A program made the position numbers and the translations under genes. A model generated the notes under the pieces. It was not told where the DNA came from, searched no databases, and was given only the letters and a program-made list of their open reading frames with translations. From assembly GCA_963972255.1 (NCBI GenBank), contig CAXATO010000001.1, positions 124,001 to 188,000 on the forward strand: 64,000 nucleotides of DNA. The letters are read 5' to 3'. This DNA comes from UBA1479 sp002706405. Its GTDB lineage: Bacteria; Pseudomonadota; Alphaproteobacteria; Rhodospirillales; Casp-alpha2. Shown one piece after another: positions 1-7,944 of this stretch; the first letter of the stretch is position 1; each line of letters opens with the position of its first letter.

Positions 1-474
1 GATGTCCCCCCGGTTGGAGGCACCGACCAAATGGGACAGCATGTGAACGTCGGCGAACATGCGTTCCGACAGATCCGTGGTCGCGGCGGGGTGGCTGAGG
101 ATCGCCCAGTAGGGGCCGGGAATGTCGCCGGCGGCCAGGGCCTCGACCCAGGCGTCTTCCAGGCCTTTGGCATCCTTGACCCCGCGCAGGCGGCGGATCG
201 CCGCCGCATGTTTGCGGTCCAAAAGCTTGGTCAGCATCTTGGCCGCGCGCCCGGGTTGATCGGCTTCTTTCACGAAAAAGCCGTGAAGTTGATAATCGAC
301 AGGGAATCCCGGGCGAGTCTTCAGCGGCAGCTTGCGGGACAGGGCGCGCAAATCGGCCAGGGTCAGGCATGTCCCCAGGATCGAGCAATGCCACCCGGGG
401 GTCATCTCCCACAGCCGTTTGCGCCGTGCCGTGGCATGTAGATGAAGATCGTCGTTGCCGCAAAGCTCGCACAT
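1..474 (-). CDS. Cys/His-rich hypothetical protein (3' end beyond window)
   Basis: An open frame of 158 codons runs from an ATG at 474 leftwards out of the window, so the C-terminus is missing. The protein begins MCELCG and then shows HLH and HCSILGTC, so the first 40 residues hold a CxxC pair, an HxH and a further His-Cys...Cys set, the kind of spacing that could bind a metal. The rest looks soluble and helical, and I see no signal peptide or membrane segment. I do not recognise the family. A strong Fur-like palindrome lies about 100 bp upstream of its start, and this is the only gene reading away from that box at such a distance. Iron-responsive expression is therefore likely, but inferred. 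GGAG lies about 13 bases before the ATG. Confidence 0.6.
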   Translation of the reverse strand, partial: MCELCGNDDLHLHATARRKRLWEMTPGWHCSILGTCLTLADLRALSRKLPLKTRPGFPVDYQLHGFFVKEADQPGRAAKMLTKLLDRKHAAAIRRLRGVKDAKGLEDAWVEALAAGDIPGPYWAILSHPAATTDLSERMFADVHMLSHLVGASNRGDI

Positions 475-572
475 GGGTGCGTTCGTCTCCGATGGGTTGG
501 ATGGGGATGCGGGCGGCTGCCGGTCGCCGGCCAGCCTTGCGCCCTATCCCCAGGGACCGTTGGCGCTGATTA

Positions 573-593
573 TGCAAATGATTATCAGTTGCA
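573..593. promoter_or_regulatory. Fur-like operator
   Basis: A 21-base near-perfect palindrome: left arm TGCAAATGAT, central T, right arm ATCAGTTGCA (9 of 10 positions pair). It matches the alphaproteobacterial Fur/Irr style of TGCAA...TTGCA arms around a TGAT/ATCA core. It lies 99 bases upstream of the minus-strand Cys/His-rich gene (start 474) and about 146 bases upstream of the nitronate monooxygenase start at 740. The first is the more natural target. The regulator is not in the window. Confidence 0.6.
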
Positions 594-739
594 CAAGTTA
601 AAATTTCGCACCGGCTCCAATGCCCGAAAAGGGGCGGCAGTAAATGCTGCGCCAGGTCGGGACAATCCGCGGAATCCGATTTCCGTCCTGGTCGCGGCGG
701 TAGTATTCTCGGGCGCTCATCCAATGCTGGAGGACCGCC

Positions 740-1834
740 ATGCCTGCCCAAACCGCCCTGATGACCCGCCTGGGAATGACCGCGCCCGTGATCCAGGCCC
801 CCATGGCGGGCGGCAGCGACACACCGGAACTGGTGGTCGCCGTGTCCGAAGCGGGCGGCCTGGGATCCATGGGCGCGACCTATCTGACGCCGGAGGCCCT
901 TCGGGGTGCGGTCGAAAAGGTCCGGGGCCAGACCAATCGGTCCTTCGGGGTCAACCTGTTCGCACCGCAACCGGTGCCGCCGCGCCCAGAGGGAGCAGAG
1001 GCCACGGTCGCCGCCGTCGCGCGGGCCGGGGCCGAGGTCGGCGCGCCGGAACCGACTTTGCCTGAGACCATGGCGGATACCTTCGAGCGGAATTTCCCCG
1101 TGGCCCTTGAAAGCGGCGCCAAGGTGTTCAGCTTCACGTTTGGATTGGTGCCGGAGGAGGCCGTGCGCGCCCTTCAGGCCCGCGGCACCTTCGTCATGGG
1201 CACCGTGACCACGCCGGCGGAGGCCGTCGCCATGGAACGGCTGGGAGTCGACGCCGTGGTCGCCCAAGGGGCGGAAGCCGGCGGCCACCGGGGCACCTTC
1301 GTGGGATCGTTCGAGGCGGCGATGATTGGCACCCTGGCCCTGGTGCCACAGGTGGTGGATGCCGTTTCCCTGCCCGTGGTCGCATCCGGCGGCATCATGG
1401 ACGGGCGGGGCATTGCCGCCGCCCTGGCGCTCGGCGCCCAGGCGGTGCAGATGGGCACGGCCTTCCTGACCTGTGACGAGGCCGGCACACCCGAATGCTA
1501 CAAGGCGGCCATGCTGGCCGCCCAGCCCGAACAGACGCGGATCACCGAGGCCTTTTCCGGCCGCTTCGCCCGCGGCATCGAGAACCGCTTCATGGCGATG
1601 ATGGAAGGCGACGGGGCCGAGGCCGCGCCCCTGCCTTTCCCGTGGCAGAACGCCTTGACCCGGCCCATGCGCACGGCGGCGGCAAAGGCCGGCGACCCGG
1701 GCTTGCTGTCCCTTTGGGCGGGGCAGGGGGTCGGGTTGTCCCGGCGCCAGACGGCGGCGGAGCTGATGGCGCGGCTGGCGAAAGAAACAGACGCGGCCAT
1801 CAGCCGTTTAACCGTCGGTCAGGCTGCCCGGTAG
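740..1834 (+). CDS. Nitronate monooxygenase (2-nitropropane dioxygenase family)
   Basis: A 364-residue FMN-dependent TIM-barrel enzyme that oxidises alkyl nitronates (nitroalkane anions) to carbonyl compounds and nitrite in the cytoplasm. Evidence is the N-terminal PVIQAPMAGG strand, the family signature AQGAEAGGH near residue 182 (the His is the usual active-site residue) and the phosphate-binding VVASGGIMDGRG followed by ALGAQAVQMGT near residues 213-240. Length is normal for the family. Start: ATG with GGAGG about 6 bases upstream. It runs convergently into the old-yellow-enzyme gene, and the two coding regions overlap by 16 bases at their 3' ends. The natural substrate is unknown; propionate-3-nitronate is a common one in the family. 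Confidence 0.88.
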   Translation: MPAQTALMTRLGMTAPVIQAPMAGGSDTPELVVAVSEAGGLGSMGATYLTPEALRGAVEKVRGQTNRSFGVNLFAPQPVPPRPEGAEATVAAVARAGAEVGAPEPTLPETMADTFERNFPVALESGAKVFSFTFGLVPEEAVRALQARGTFVMGTVTTPAEAVAMERLGVDAVVAQGAEAGGHRGTFVGSFEAAMIGTLALVPQVVDAVSLPVVASGGIMDGRGIAAALALGAQAVQMGTAFLTCDEAGTPECYKAAMLAAQPEQTRITEAFSGRFARGIENRFMAMMEGDGAEAAPLPFPWQNALTRPMRTAAAKAGDPGLLSLWAGQGVGLSRRQTAAELMARLAKETDAAISRLTVGQAAR

Positions 1835-2919
1835 CGGGCCAGCCAATGGGCGTAGGGCGGGGGCAGGGTGGCCCAGGCCGGATTGTCCACGCCCAGTTCC
1901 TGCGCCGCCATGTAGGGCCAATGCGGATTGGCCAGCAGCGGCCGCCCCAGCATCACGAGGTCGACCTGGCCGTCACGGATCATCTGGTCCGCCTGGGCCG
2001 GTTGGCTGATGTACCAGCTGGTCGCTGCAGGCAGGCCGGTTTCCCGGCGCACCCGTTCGGCGACCGGTGCCAGGAAGGCCGGGCCCCAGGGGATGTTCGC
2101 CTCCGGCGTTGAAAACCCCATGCTGACGTCGATGAAATCCAGGCCCGCTTCCTTGAAACGGTTCACCAGGGCGATGGATTCGATGAGGGTTTCCTCGTCC
2201 CGGCCATCGAATTCGATGACCCCGAACCGCGCCGTCAGGGGCAGGTTTTCCGGCCAGACTTCGCGCACGGCGGCCAGGGTTTCGATCAGGAACCGGCCCC
2301 GGTTTTCGGCGCTGCCGCCGTATTCGTCGTCGCGCTGATTGGAATGGGTGGAAAAGAAGCTTTGCGCCAGATAGCCATGGGCGAAATGCAGGGTCAGCCA
2401 CTTGAATCCAGCGTCGCGGGCGCGTTCGGCGGCGGCGACGAAATCGCTCCGCACGCGGTCGATGTCGGCCTTGGTCATGGCGCGGGGCACCTTGGGCAGG
2501 TCCCCACCGTAGGCGATGGCCGAGGGGGCGATGGTCTCCCAGCCGCGCGGATCGTCCGGGGCGATGTGGTCGTCGCCTTCCCACGGACGGTTGGCGCTGG
2601 CCTTGCGTCCGGCGTGGCCGATCTGGATGCCGGGAACGGACCCCGCCGCTTCGATCTCGCGGGCGACGACGGCCAGGGCCTTGGCCTGGGCATCGTTCCA
2701 TAGGCCCGTGCAGCCAGGGGTGATGCGGCCTTCGGGGGAGACGGCGGTGGCCTCGACAATGACCAATCCGGCGCCGCCCCGGGCCAGGGCGGGCACATGG
2801 ATGCGGTGCCAGTCATTGGGCATGCCGTCCACGGCGGAATATTGGCACATGGGCGACGCCGCAATGCGGTTGCGCAGGGTGACGTCTTTCAGGGTAAAGG
2901 GATCGAACAGGGTCGACAT
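1819..2919 (-). CDS. Old yellow enzyme-type NADH:flavin oxidoreductase (YqjM/XenA class)
   Basis: A 366-residue FMN ene-reductase that reduces activated C=C bonds or xenobiotics with NAD(P)H. Visible features are ASPMCQYS near residue 20 (the Cys typical of the YqjM/thermophilic-like class), LHFAHGYL (His-x-x-His substrate-binding pair), RDDEYGGS, the GRPLLANP phosphate-binding segment and the C-terminal AHWLARYR, whose Arg reaches into the neighbouring subunit in this class. I chose the ATG at 2919, with GGAG upstream, rather than an upstream one because MSTLFDPFTLKD is the family N-terminus. It is divergently transcribed from an ArsR-type gene with a palindrome between them, so repression by that regulator is likely. 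Confidence 0.88.
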   Translation of the reverse strand: MSTLFDPFTLKDVTLRNRIAASPMCQYSAVDGMPNDWHRIHVPALARGGAGLVIVEATAVSPEGRITPGCTGLWNDAQAKALAVVAREIEAAGSVPGIQIGHAGRKASANRPWEGDDHIAPDDPRGWETIAPSAIAYGGDLPKVPRAMTKADIDRVRSDFVAAAERARDAGFKWLTLHFAHGYLAQSFFSTHSNQRDDEYGGSAENRGRFLIETLAAVREVWPENLPLTARFGVIEFDGRDEETLIESIALVNRFKEAGLDFIDVSMGFSTPEANIPWGPAFLAPVAERVRRETGLPAATSWYISQPAQADQMIRDGQVDLVMLGRPLLANPHWPYMAAQELGVDNPAWATLPPPYAHWLARYRAA

Positions 2920-2968
2920 GGGGAAACTCCGTAATGGTGGGGGTGGCTGTATCGCCGTTAGTTCTATA

Positions 2969-2986
2969 GTTCGATATATTTCGAAC
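2969..2986. promoter_or_regulatory. Probable operator of the ArsR-type repressor
   Basis: GTTCGA-N6-TCGAAC, a perfect 6-base inverted repeat around TATATT, sits in the AT-rich 105-base gap between the divergent old-yellow-enzyme (start 2919) and ArsR-family (start 3025) genes. Its position allows control of both promoters. The link to this regulator is inference from the gene arrangement. Confidence 0.5.
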
Positions 2987-3024
2987 AATAGCAATATCAA
3001 AATTTATGTGATAAATAATCAGCC

Positions 3025-3324
3025 ATGCGACCTTTCAAACACCCGGAGATCGACGCCGTCTCGTTGGAGCATCTGCTGCATGCTCTCAGCGATCCGGTGC
3101 GCATGGATATCGTCCGCCGCCTGGCGGACGAAGGTGAGGCAAGCTGCAACGCGCTGGACGGCGGCCGCCCGAAATCGAGCATGTCCCACCACTTCCGGGT
3201 GCTGCGCGAGGCAGGCCTGGTGTGGACGCGGAACGACGGCACCGTGCATATGAACTCCCTGCGCCGCAAGGAATTGGACAAGCGCTTTCCCGGTCTGATG
3301 AAGGCGGTGCTCACGGCGAAGTGA
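3025..3324 (+). CDS. ArsR-family winged-helix transcriptional regulator
   Basis: A 99-residue DNA-binding protein. The fold is typical of ArsR/SmtB repressors: an N-terminal helix (LEHLLHALSDPVRMDIVRRL), the recognition segment SSMSHHFRVLREAGLV near residues 50-65, and the beta-wing TRNDGTVHMNSL. No obvious CxC metal site is present; the single Cys near residue 41 is the only one, so a metal-sensing role is not supported. It probably controls itself and the divergent ene-reductase gene through the palindrome at 2969-2986, as many non-metal ArsR proteins next to old-yellow-enzyme genes are thought to do. Confidence 0.82.
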   Translation: MRPFKHPEIDAVSLEHLLHALSDPVRMDIVRRLADEGEASCNALDGGRPKSSMSHHFRVLREAGLVWTRNDGTVHMNSLRRKELDKRFPGLMKAVLTAK

Positions 3325-3381
3325 GCCGGCCTTGGCGGATCGTCCGATTGGCCTGGGCGGCGAGGGGCGGTAAACTCCGAG

Positions 3382-4005
3382 ATGATGAGCAAGCATTTCC
3401 TCTATGTCGCCGACCCCATGTGCTCCTGGTGCTGGGGCTTTTCCCCGGTCATCGACAAGATTGCGGAATCGTTTAGTGCCGAGGCGCCCGTGCGGGTCAT
3501 GGTCGGCGGGCTGCGTCCCGGCACGGTTCATCCCATGCGCGGCAAGGACAAGGACTACGTCCGCGACCATTGGCATCACGTGCAGGACGCCACCGGCCAG
3601 CCCTTCGATTTCGCTTTCTTCGATCAGGACAATTTCGTCTACGACACGGAACCGGCCTGCCGCGCCGTGGTCACGGCGCGCAAGCTGGACGAGGCCAAGG
3701 CGCTGCCGTTCCTGGCCCATCTCCACCGAGCCTTCTATGTCGACAACCGCGACACGGCGAAGGAAGCGATGCTGGCCGATATCGCGGGTGAGTTCGGTTT
3801 CGACCGCGACGAATTCCTCACCCTGCTGACCTCCCCCGATATGCGGGAAGAAACCCAGGGTGATTTCTGGTTCGCGCAAAGCTCCGGCATCACCGGGTTT
3901 CCGACCCTGCTTGCCGTCGAGGACCAGAAGGCCATGCTGGTCACGGCGGGGTATCTGCCTTGGGAAAATCTGGCGGAGCCGCTGGCCGGTTGGGTCGCCG
4001 CCTAG
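3382..4005 (+). CDS. DsbA-family thioredoxin-fold oxidoreductase (FrnE-like)
   Basis: 207 residues with a thioredoxin fold split by a helical insertion, as in DsbA/FrnE proteins. The redox motif CSWC is at about residues 15-18, and the cis-proline segment GITGFPTLL comes near residue 175. There is no signal peptide, so this is a cytoplasmic dithiol-disulfide oxidoreductase rather than periplasmic DsbA. It starts 57 bases after the ArsR gene in the same direction and may share its transcript. The function of cytoplasmic members is poorly defined; thiol stress or an isomerase role on small molecules are both possible. Confidence 0.82.
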   Translation: MMSKHFLYVADPMCSWCWGFSPVIDKIAESFSAEAPVRVMVGGLRPGTVHPMRGKDKDYVRDHWHHVQDATGQPFDFAFFDQDNFVYDTEPACRAVVTARKLDEAKALPFLAHLHRAFYVDNRDTAKEAMLADIAGEFGFDRDEFLTLLTSPDMREETQGDFWFAQSSGITGFPTLLAVEDQKAMLVTAGYLPWENLAEPLAGWVAA

Positions 4006-4126
4006 GCTGTTTCCTTTCTCCCTTCGTGTGCTGCGGGTTGCTTTTCCGCGCCCCCTTGTCGATGCTGCCGTTCCGGCGAGCGCAAAGGTCGTGCCGCGAA
4101 GACCATCAATAAACGGAATGTGGGAC

Positions 4127-5284
4127 ATGGAAGCTCTTCAAGGATTGAAAGTGATTGAACTGGGTCAGTTCGTGGCCGGGCCCTTCGCGGCCAAGACGCT
4201 GGCCGATTTCGGCGCCGACGTGATCAAGGTCGAGTCGGCCGGTGCCGGCGACGGCTTGCGAAAATGGCGCATCGTGCAGGACGGCACTTCGTTGTGGTGG
4301 GAGATCCAGTCGCGCAACAAGCGTTCGGTCTGTCTTGACCTGAAGTCCCCGGAAGGCCGAGACGTGGTGCTCGCCCTGGCCAAGGAAGCCGACGTGGTGA
4401 TCGAGAATTTCAAGCCGGGCACCCTGGAAAAATGGGGCTTGGGCTGGGAGCAGCTTCACGCCATCAATCCCAAGCTGGTCATGCTGCGGATCTCCGGCTT
4501 CGGCCAGACGGGCCCTTACAAGGACAAGCCGGGATTTGGCGTTTTGGGCGAATCCATGGGCGGGCTGCGTTATATCACCGGCGAGCCGGGCCGCGTGCCG
4601 GTGCGGGTCGGCATTTCCATCGGCGACACCCTGGCGTCGATGCATGGGGTGATGGGGCTGATGTTCGCCCTGCACCATGTCAACGTGAACGGCGGCGAGG
4701 GCCAGGTGGTCGACGTCGCCCTTTATGAATCCGTGTTCAACGTGATGGAAAGCACGCTGACGGAATATACCTCCGCCGGGGTCGTGCGCGAGCGCACGGG
4801 CAGTGCCCTGCCGGGCATCGTGCCGACCAATGCCTATCTGTGCAAGGACGACCAATACGTCCTGATCGCCGGCAACGGCGACAGCATCTTCCAGCGCCTG
4901 ATGACCGAGATGGGCCGCCAGGACCTGGCCGACGATCCGGAGCTGAAACATAACGACGGCCGCGCGCGCCATGTGAAGCGAATCGACGCGGCGATCCAGG
5001 AGTGGGCGGCGACCATGACCTGCGACGAGGTTATCGCGCGGCTCGACGCCGTCTCCGTCCCCGTCGGCAAGACCTATACCATCGCCGACATCGTCGAGGA
5101 CCCCCAGTACCAGGCGCGCGACATGATCCTGGACACGGTGACCTCCCACGGCAAACCCATGAAGACCCCGGGCATCGTGCCGAAGCTGAGCACCACGCCG
5201 GGCCGGGTGAAGCATCCCGCGCCGACCCTGGGCCAACATACGGACGACCTGAAGCAGCCCGGCTGGCCCCGCCGCACGGATTGA
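4127..5284 (+). CDS. CaiB/BaiF-family CoA-transferase (class III)
   Basis: A 385-residue class III CoA-transferase that moves CoA between an acyl-CoA and a free acid through an aspartyl anhydride intermediate. Family features are LKVIELGQFVAGPFA at the N-terminus, LADFGADVIKVE, the RNKRSVCLDLK segment, ENFKPGTLEKWGLG and the VVDVALYESVFN region that follows the expected catalytic Asp zone. I preferred the ATG at 4127 because GGA lies nine bases upstream; the in-frame ATG at 4118 would add three residues. It is followed 35 bases later by an SDR gene, so the pair may activate and then oxidise or reduce one carboxylic acid. The substrate cannot be read from the sequence. Confidence 0.85.
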   Translation: MEALQGLKVIELGQFVAGPFAAKTLADFGADVIKVESAGAGDGLRKWRIVQDGTSLWWEIQSRNKRSVCLDLKSPEGRDVVLALAKEADVVIENFKPGTLEKWGLGWEQLHAINPKLVMLRISGFGQTGPYKDKPGFGVLGESMGGLRYITGEPGRVPVRVGISIGDTLASMHGVMGLMFALHHVNVNGGEGQVVDVALYESVFNVMESTLTEYTSAGVVRERTGSALPGIVPTNAYLCKDDQYVLIAGNGDSIFQRLMTEMGRQDLADDPELKHNDGRARHVKRIDAAIQEWAATMTCDEVIARLDAVSVPVGKTYTIADIVEDPQYQARDMILDTVTSHGKPMKTPGIVPKLSTTPGRVKHPAPTLGQHTDDLKQPGWPRRTD

Positions 5285-5319
5285 GCGCGCCCGGCATACG
5301 CAGAGCAGACGAGGAACAG

Positions 5320-6120
5320 ATGGGTAAACTCCAAGGAAAAGTCGCGATCATTACCGGATCGACCGGCGGCATCGGCCTGGGCGTCGCCCGCCGCTTCGCG
5401 GCCGAGGGGGCGACGGTCGTCGTCTCCGGCCGGTCGGAAGAAAAAGGCCGAATGGTCGTCGAGGCCCTGCGGAAGGATGGTGGGTCAGCGGACTTCGTCG
5501 CCGCCGACGTGCAGTCGAAGGCCGATATGGATGCCCTGGCGGCCCATACGGTGCGGGCGCACGGCCAAATCGACGTGCTGGTCGCCAGTGCCTCCGGCGT
5601 ACCGTCGCAGGACACCAACGACCCCAGCGTTCGCGGCATCTTCAACGAGATCGACGTCGCCGCCGTGACCGAGGTCGTGGCCCGCGCGACGGCGGCGAAG
5701 CTGCTGCCGCTGCACGCGGTCCTGCCCTATATGATCGAGCGCGAAAGCGGCAGTTGCATGTTTGTCACGTCGGAAGGCGGACGGGTGCCGACGGCGGGTC
5801 AGACCACCGTGGCACTTTATGCCGGCGGTCTGGTGATGACGACCAAGGTGATCGGCAAGGAGATGGCCCGCCATAAGGTGCGGGTCAATTGCATCGCCGT
5901 GACCTTGATCGGGGAATCGCCGTCCTGGGACGGCTTCGAAGGCAAGATCGAAATGACCGACCTGCATCGGGCGCAATACGCCCGCATTCAGCAGCGGGCA
6001 CCGTTAGGAATTGCCAATCCCGACGACATCGGCGGCGTCGCCACCTTCCTGGCGTCGGAGGATTCGGCGTTTCTCACCGGATCGACCATCAGCCCGACCG
6101 GCGGCTTGACCTTTCACTGA
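5320..6120 (+). CDS. SDR-family protein with a degenerate active site
   Basis: 266 residues with a Rossmann fold. The NAD(P) site TGSTGGIGLG is near residue 12, and there is a Ser in FVTSEGG and a good C-terminal half (VRVNCIAV, then the final TGSTISPTGG). The usual YxxxK catalytic pair is absent: the only nearby Tyr is in ALYAGGLVM, where Lys would be Leu, and the next Lys is nine residues on. So it either uses another mechanism or is not a classical dehydrogenase. Start ATG with GAGGAA upstream. It lies just after the CoA-transferase gene, probably co-transcribed. The ThDP enzyme gene converges on it with 11 bases between stops. Confidence 0.78.
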   Translation: MGKLQGKVAIITGSTGGIGLGVARRFAAEGATVVVSGRSEEKGRMVVEALRKDGGSADFVAADVQSKADMDALAAHTVRAHGQIDVLVASASGVPSQDTNDPSVRGIFNEIDVAAVTEVVARATAAKLLPLHAVLPYMIERESGSCMFVTSEGGRVPTAGQTTVALYAGGLVMTTKVIGKEMARHKVRVNCIAVTLIGESPSWDGFEGKIEMTDLHRAQYARIQQRAPLGIANPDDIGGVATFLASEDSAFLTGSTISPTGGLTFH

Positions 6121-6131
6121 TCGGGGCCGGG

Positions 6132-7808
6132 TCAGACCGTCCCGTCGACCACGATTTCCAGCAGGTTCGGCCCCGGGTTGGCGATGGCTTCGTTCAGCGC
6201 CGTCCGCACGCGGGCGGGATCGGTGATGCGTTCCGCCGTCAGGCCCATGCCCGACGCCACGGCGACGAAATCGATGGGCGGATCGACGAAGTCCATGGCG
6301 ATGTAGTTTTCAGAGCCGTGGAAGGATTTCAGGCGCTGCTTGATGATGCGGTAGCCGCCGTTGTTGGCGATCACATAGGTCAGCGGCAGCTTCATGGCCG
6401 CCGCCGTCCACAGGGCCTGGATCGAATACATGGCGCTGCCGTCGCCGATCACGGCGACCACGGGGCGGTCGGGCTGGGCGATCTGCACGCCGACGGCCGC
6501 CGGCAGGCCCCAGCCGATGCCGCCCGACGCCAGGCCGTGATAGGCGAAGCGGTCGCGGAACGGAAACAACTGATCGAGCAGCCGGGCCGAAGTCAGACCT
6601 TCGTTCACGATGATCGCATTCTCGGGCAGGACGTCGGTGATCATCTTGGCAAGCTGGCGGGGGTCGATGGGTTGCGGCCCGTCATTGTCCGACAGTTCGG
6701 TAAGAATTCGGGTCCGGCGGGCCGACCAGTTGGTCGCGGCCAGGGCGTCGACGGAAGCCTTGGCGCGGGCCGCCTGGGCATCGCCGCCGATCTTGGCCAA
6801 CTTATCGGCCAGGGCCGGCAGGGTGGTCTTCAGGTCGCCCAGGGCCGCGATCTCGACCGGATAGTTCTTGGCGATGTCCCATTCGTTGAGGCCGATCTGC
6901 ACGATTTTCATGCCGTCCGGCAATGGGTCGATGGGGCTGTAGACCGACATGGTCAGGGGATCGGTGCCGAGGGCGATCATCAGGTCATAAGGTTCAAGCG
7001 CGGCGCGGGCCTGTTTCTGGCTGCGCTCCAGCGCCCCCATGAAACAGGGATGTTCGTTGAGGAACTGGGCGCCGTAGGGGGTCGAGGACTGATACACGGG
7101 CGCGCCCAGCACGGTGGCGAAGGCGGCGGCTTCGGCGAGCGCGTCGCTTTTCACCATTTCGTCGCCGACCACGACCACCGGGTTCTCGGCCGCCAGGATG
7201 CGTTTGGCCAGGGTTTCCAGCACGTCGTCCGACGGGCGCACGCGGGTGTCGATGCGGGTTGCCGCACCCAGGTCCAGGCCCGCTTCGTCGTTCAGGATGT
7301 CGCCCGGCAAGGACAGGAACACGGGCCCCATCGGCGGCGTCATGGCGACCTTGGCGGCGCGGTGGATGATGCGCGGCAGGTCTTCAAGGCGGGTCACCTC
7401 GACCGCCCACTTCACCAGCGGCCGGGCCATGGACACCAGGTCGCCGTACAGCACCGGCTCCGTCAGGCCGTGGCCCTGCTCCTGCTGGCCGGCGGTCAGG
7501 ATCATCGGCGTGTTGGTGAACTTGGCATTGAACAGCGAGCCCATGGCGTTGCCCAATCCCGGGGCCACATGGACGTTGCAGGCGACCAGCTTGCCGGACG
7601 CGCGGGAATAGCCATCGGCCATGGCGACGACGAGCGCCTCTTGCAGACCCAGGACATAGGTCATGTCCGGGTGATCGGCCAGGGCATGCATGATCGGCAG
7701 TTCCGTGGTGCCCGGATTGCCGAACATGTGGGTCACGCCTTCCTGCTTCAAAAGCTCGATGAAGGCCGAGCGGCCCCAGATCTTGTTGGCGCTGGTCGAT
7801 GTGGTCAT
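6132..7808 (-). CDS. Thiamine diphosphate-dependent decarboxylase (benzoylformate decarboxylase-like)
   Basis: 558 residues with the three-domain layout of the pyruvate oxidase/benzoylformate decarboxylase group. The N-terminal pyrimidine-binding domain has GNPGTTELP and the cofactor-activating Glu in LGLQEALVVAMADGY. A central domain follows, and the C-terminal pyrophosphate-binding domain has the GDG...N motif (GDGSAMYS ... ANNGGY). It probably decarboxylates an aryl or branched 2-keto acid; no acetolactate synthase small subunit is near. Start ATG at 7808 chosen from family length; the frame extends 18 codons upstream through a TGTATACA palindrome and is unlikely to be translated there. 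The site suggests induction by a GntR-type regulator. It is divergent from ubiX. Confidence 0.82.
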   Translation of the reverse strand: MTTSTSANKIWGRSAFIELLKQEGVTHMFGNPGTTELPIMHALADHPDMTYVLGLQEALVVAMADGYSRASGKLVACNVHVAPGLGNAMGSLFNAKFTNTPMILTAGQQEQGHGLTEPVLYGDLVSMARPLVKWAVEVTRLEDLPRIIHRAAKVAMTPPMGPVFLSLPGDILNDEAGLDLGAATRIDTRVRPSDDVLETLAKRILAAENPVVVVGDEMVKSDALAEAAAFATVLGAPVYQSSTPYGAQFLNEHPCFMGALERSQKQARAALEPYDLMIALGTDPLTMSVYSPIDPLPDGMKIVQIGLNEWDIAKNYPVEIAALGDLKTTLPALADKLAKIGGDAQAARAKASVDALAATNWSARRTRILTELSDNDGPQPIDPRQLAKMITDVLPENAIIVNEGLTSARLLDQLFPFRDRFAYHGLASGGIGWGLPAAVGVQIAQPDRPVVAVIGDGSAMYSIQALWTAAAMKLPLTYVIANNGGYRIIKQRLKSFHGSENYIAMDFVDPPIDFVAVASGMGLTAERITDPARVRTALNEAIANPGPNLLEIVVDGTV

Positions 7809-7838
7809 GGTCGTCGATGCCTCGGTTGGGGGGTAAAA

Positions 7839-7850
7839 CTGTATACAATC
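7839..7850. promoter_or_regulatory. TTGTATACAA-type operator before the ThDP decarboxylase
   Basis: CTGTATACAATC on the plus strand, with the perfect core TGTATACA at 7840-7847, 31 bases upstream of the decarboxylase start at 7808. Its TATACA could double as a -10 element on the minus strand. The same palindrome recurs before four other catabolic units in this window, which is why I read it as a regulator site rather than chance. GntR/FadR-type repressors bind sites of this form. Confidence 0.55.
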
Positions 7851-7944
7851 TGATGGGGGCACAAAGTAACGTGCCGGGCACGCCGGTCAATCGAGATTTG
7901 CGCTAATTATGGACAAATGCGGCGGTGAACCCCAAATTGCCCCC

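Noticed and set aside
31..1065. Plus-strand open frames at the left end (136 and 207 residues)
   Set aside because: Composition typical of antisense shadows, and the second runs over the Fur-like box and the start of nitronate monooxygenase in another frame.
5889..7853. A 654-residue plus-strand open frame opposite the ThDP decarboxylase
   Set aside because: Gly/Arg/Asp/His-rich shadow of a strongly recognisable minus-strand gene.
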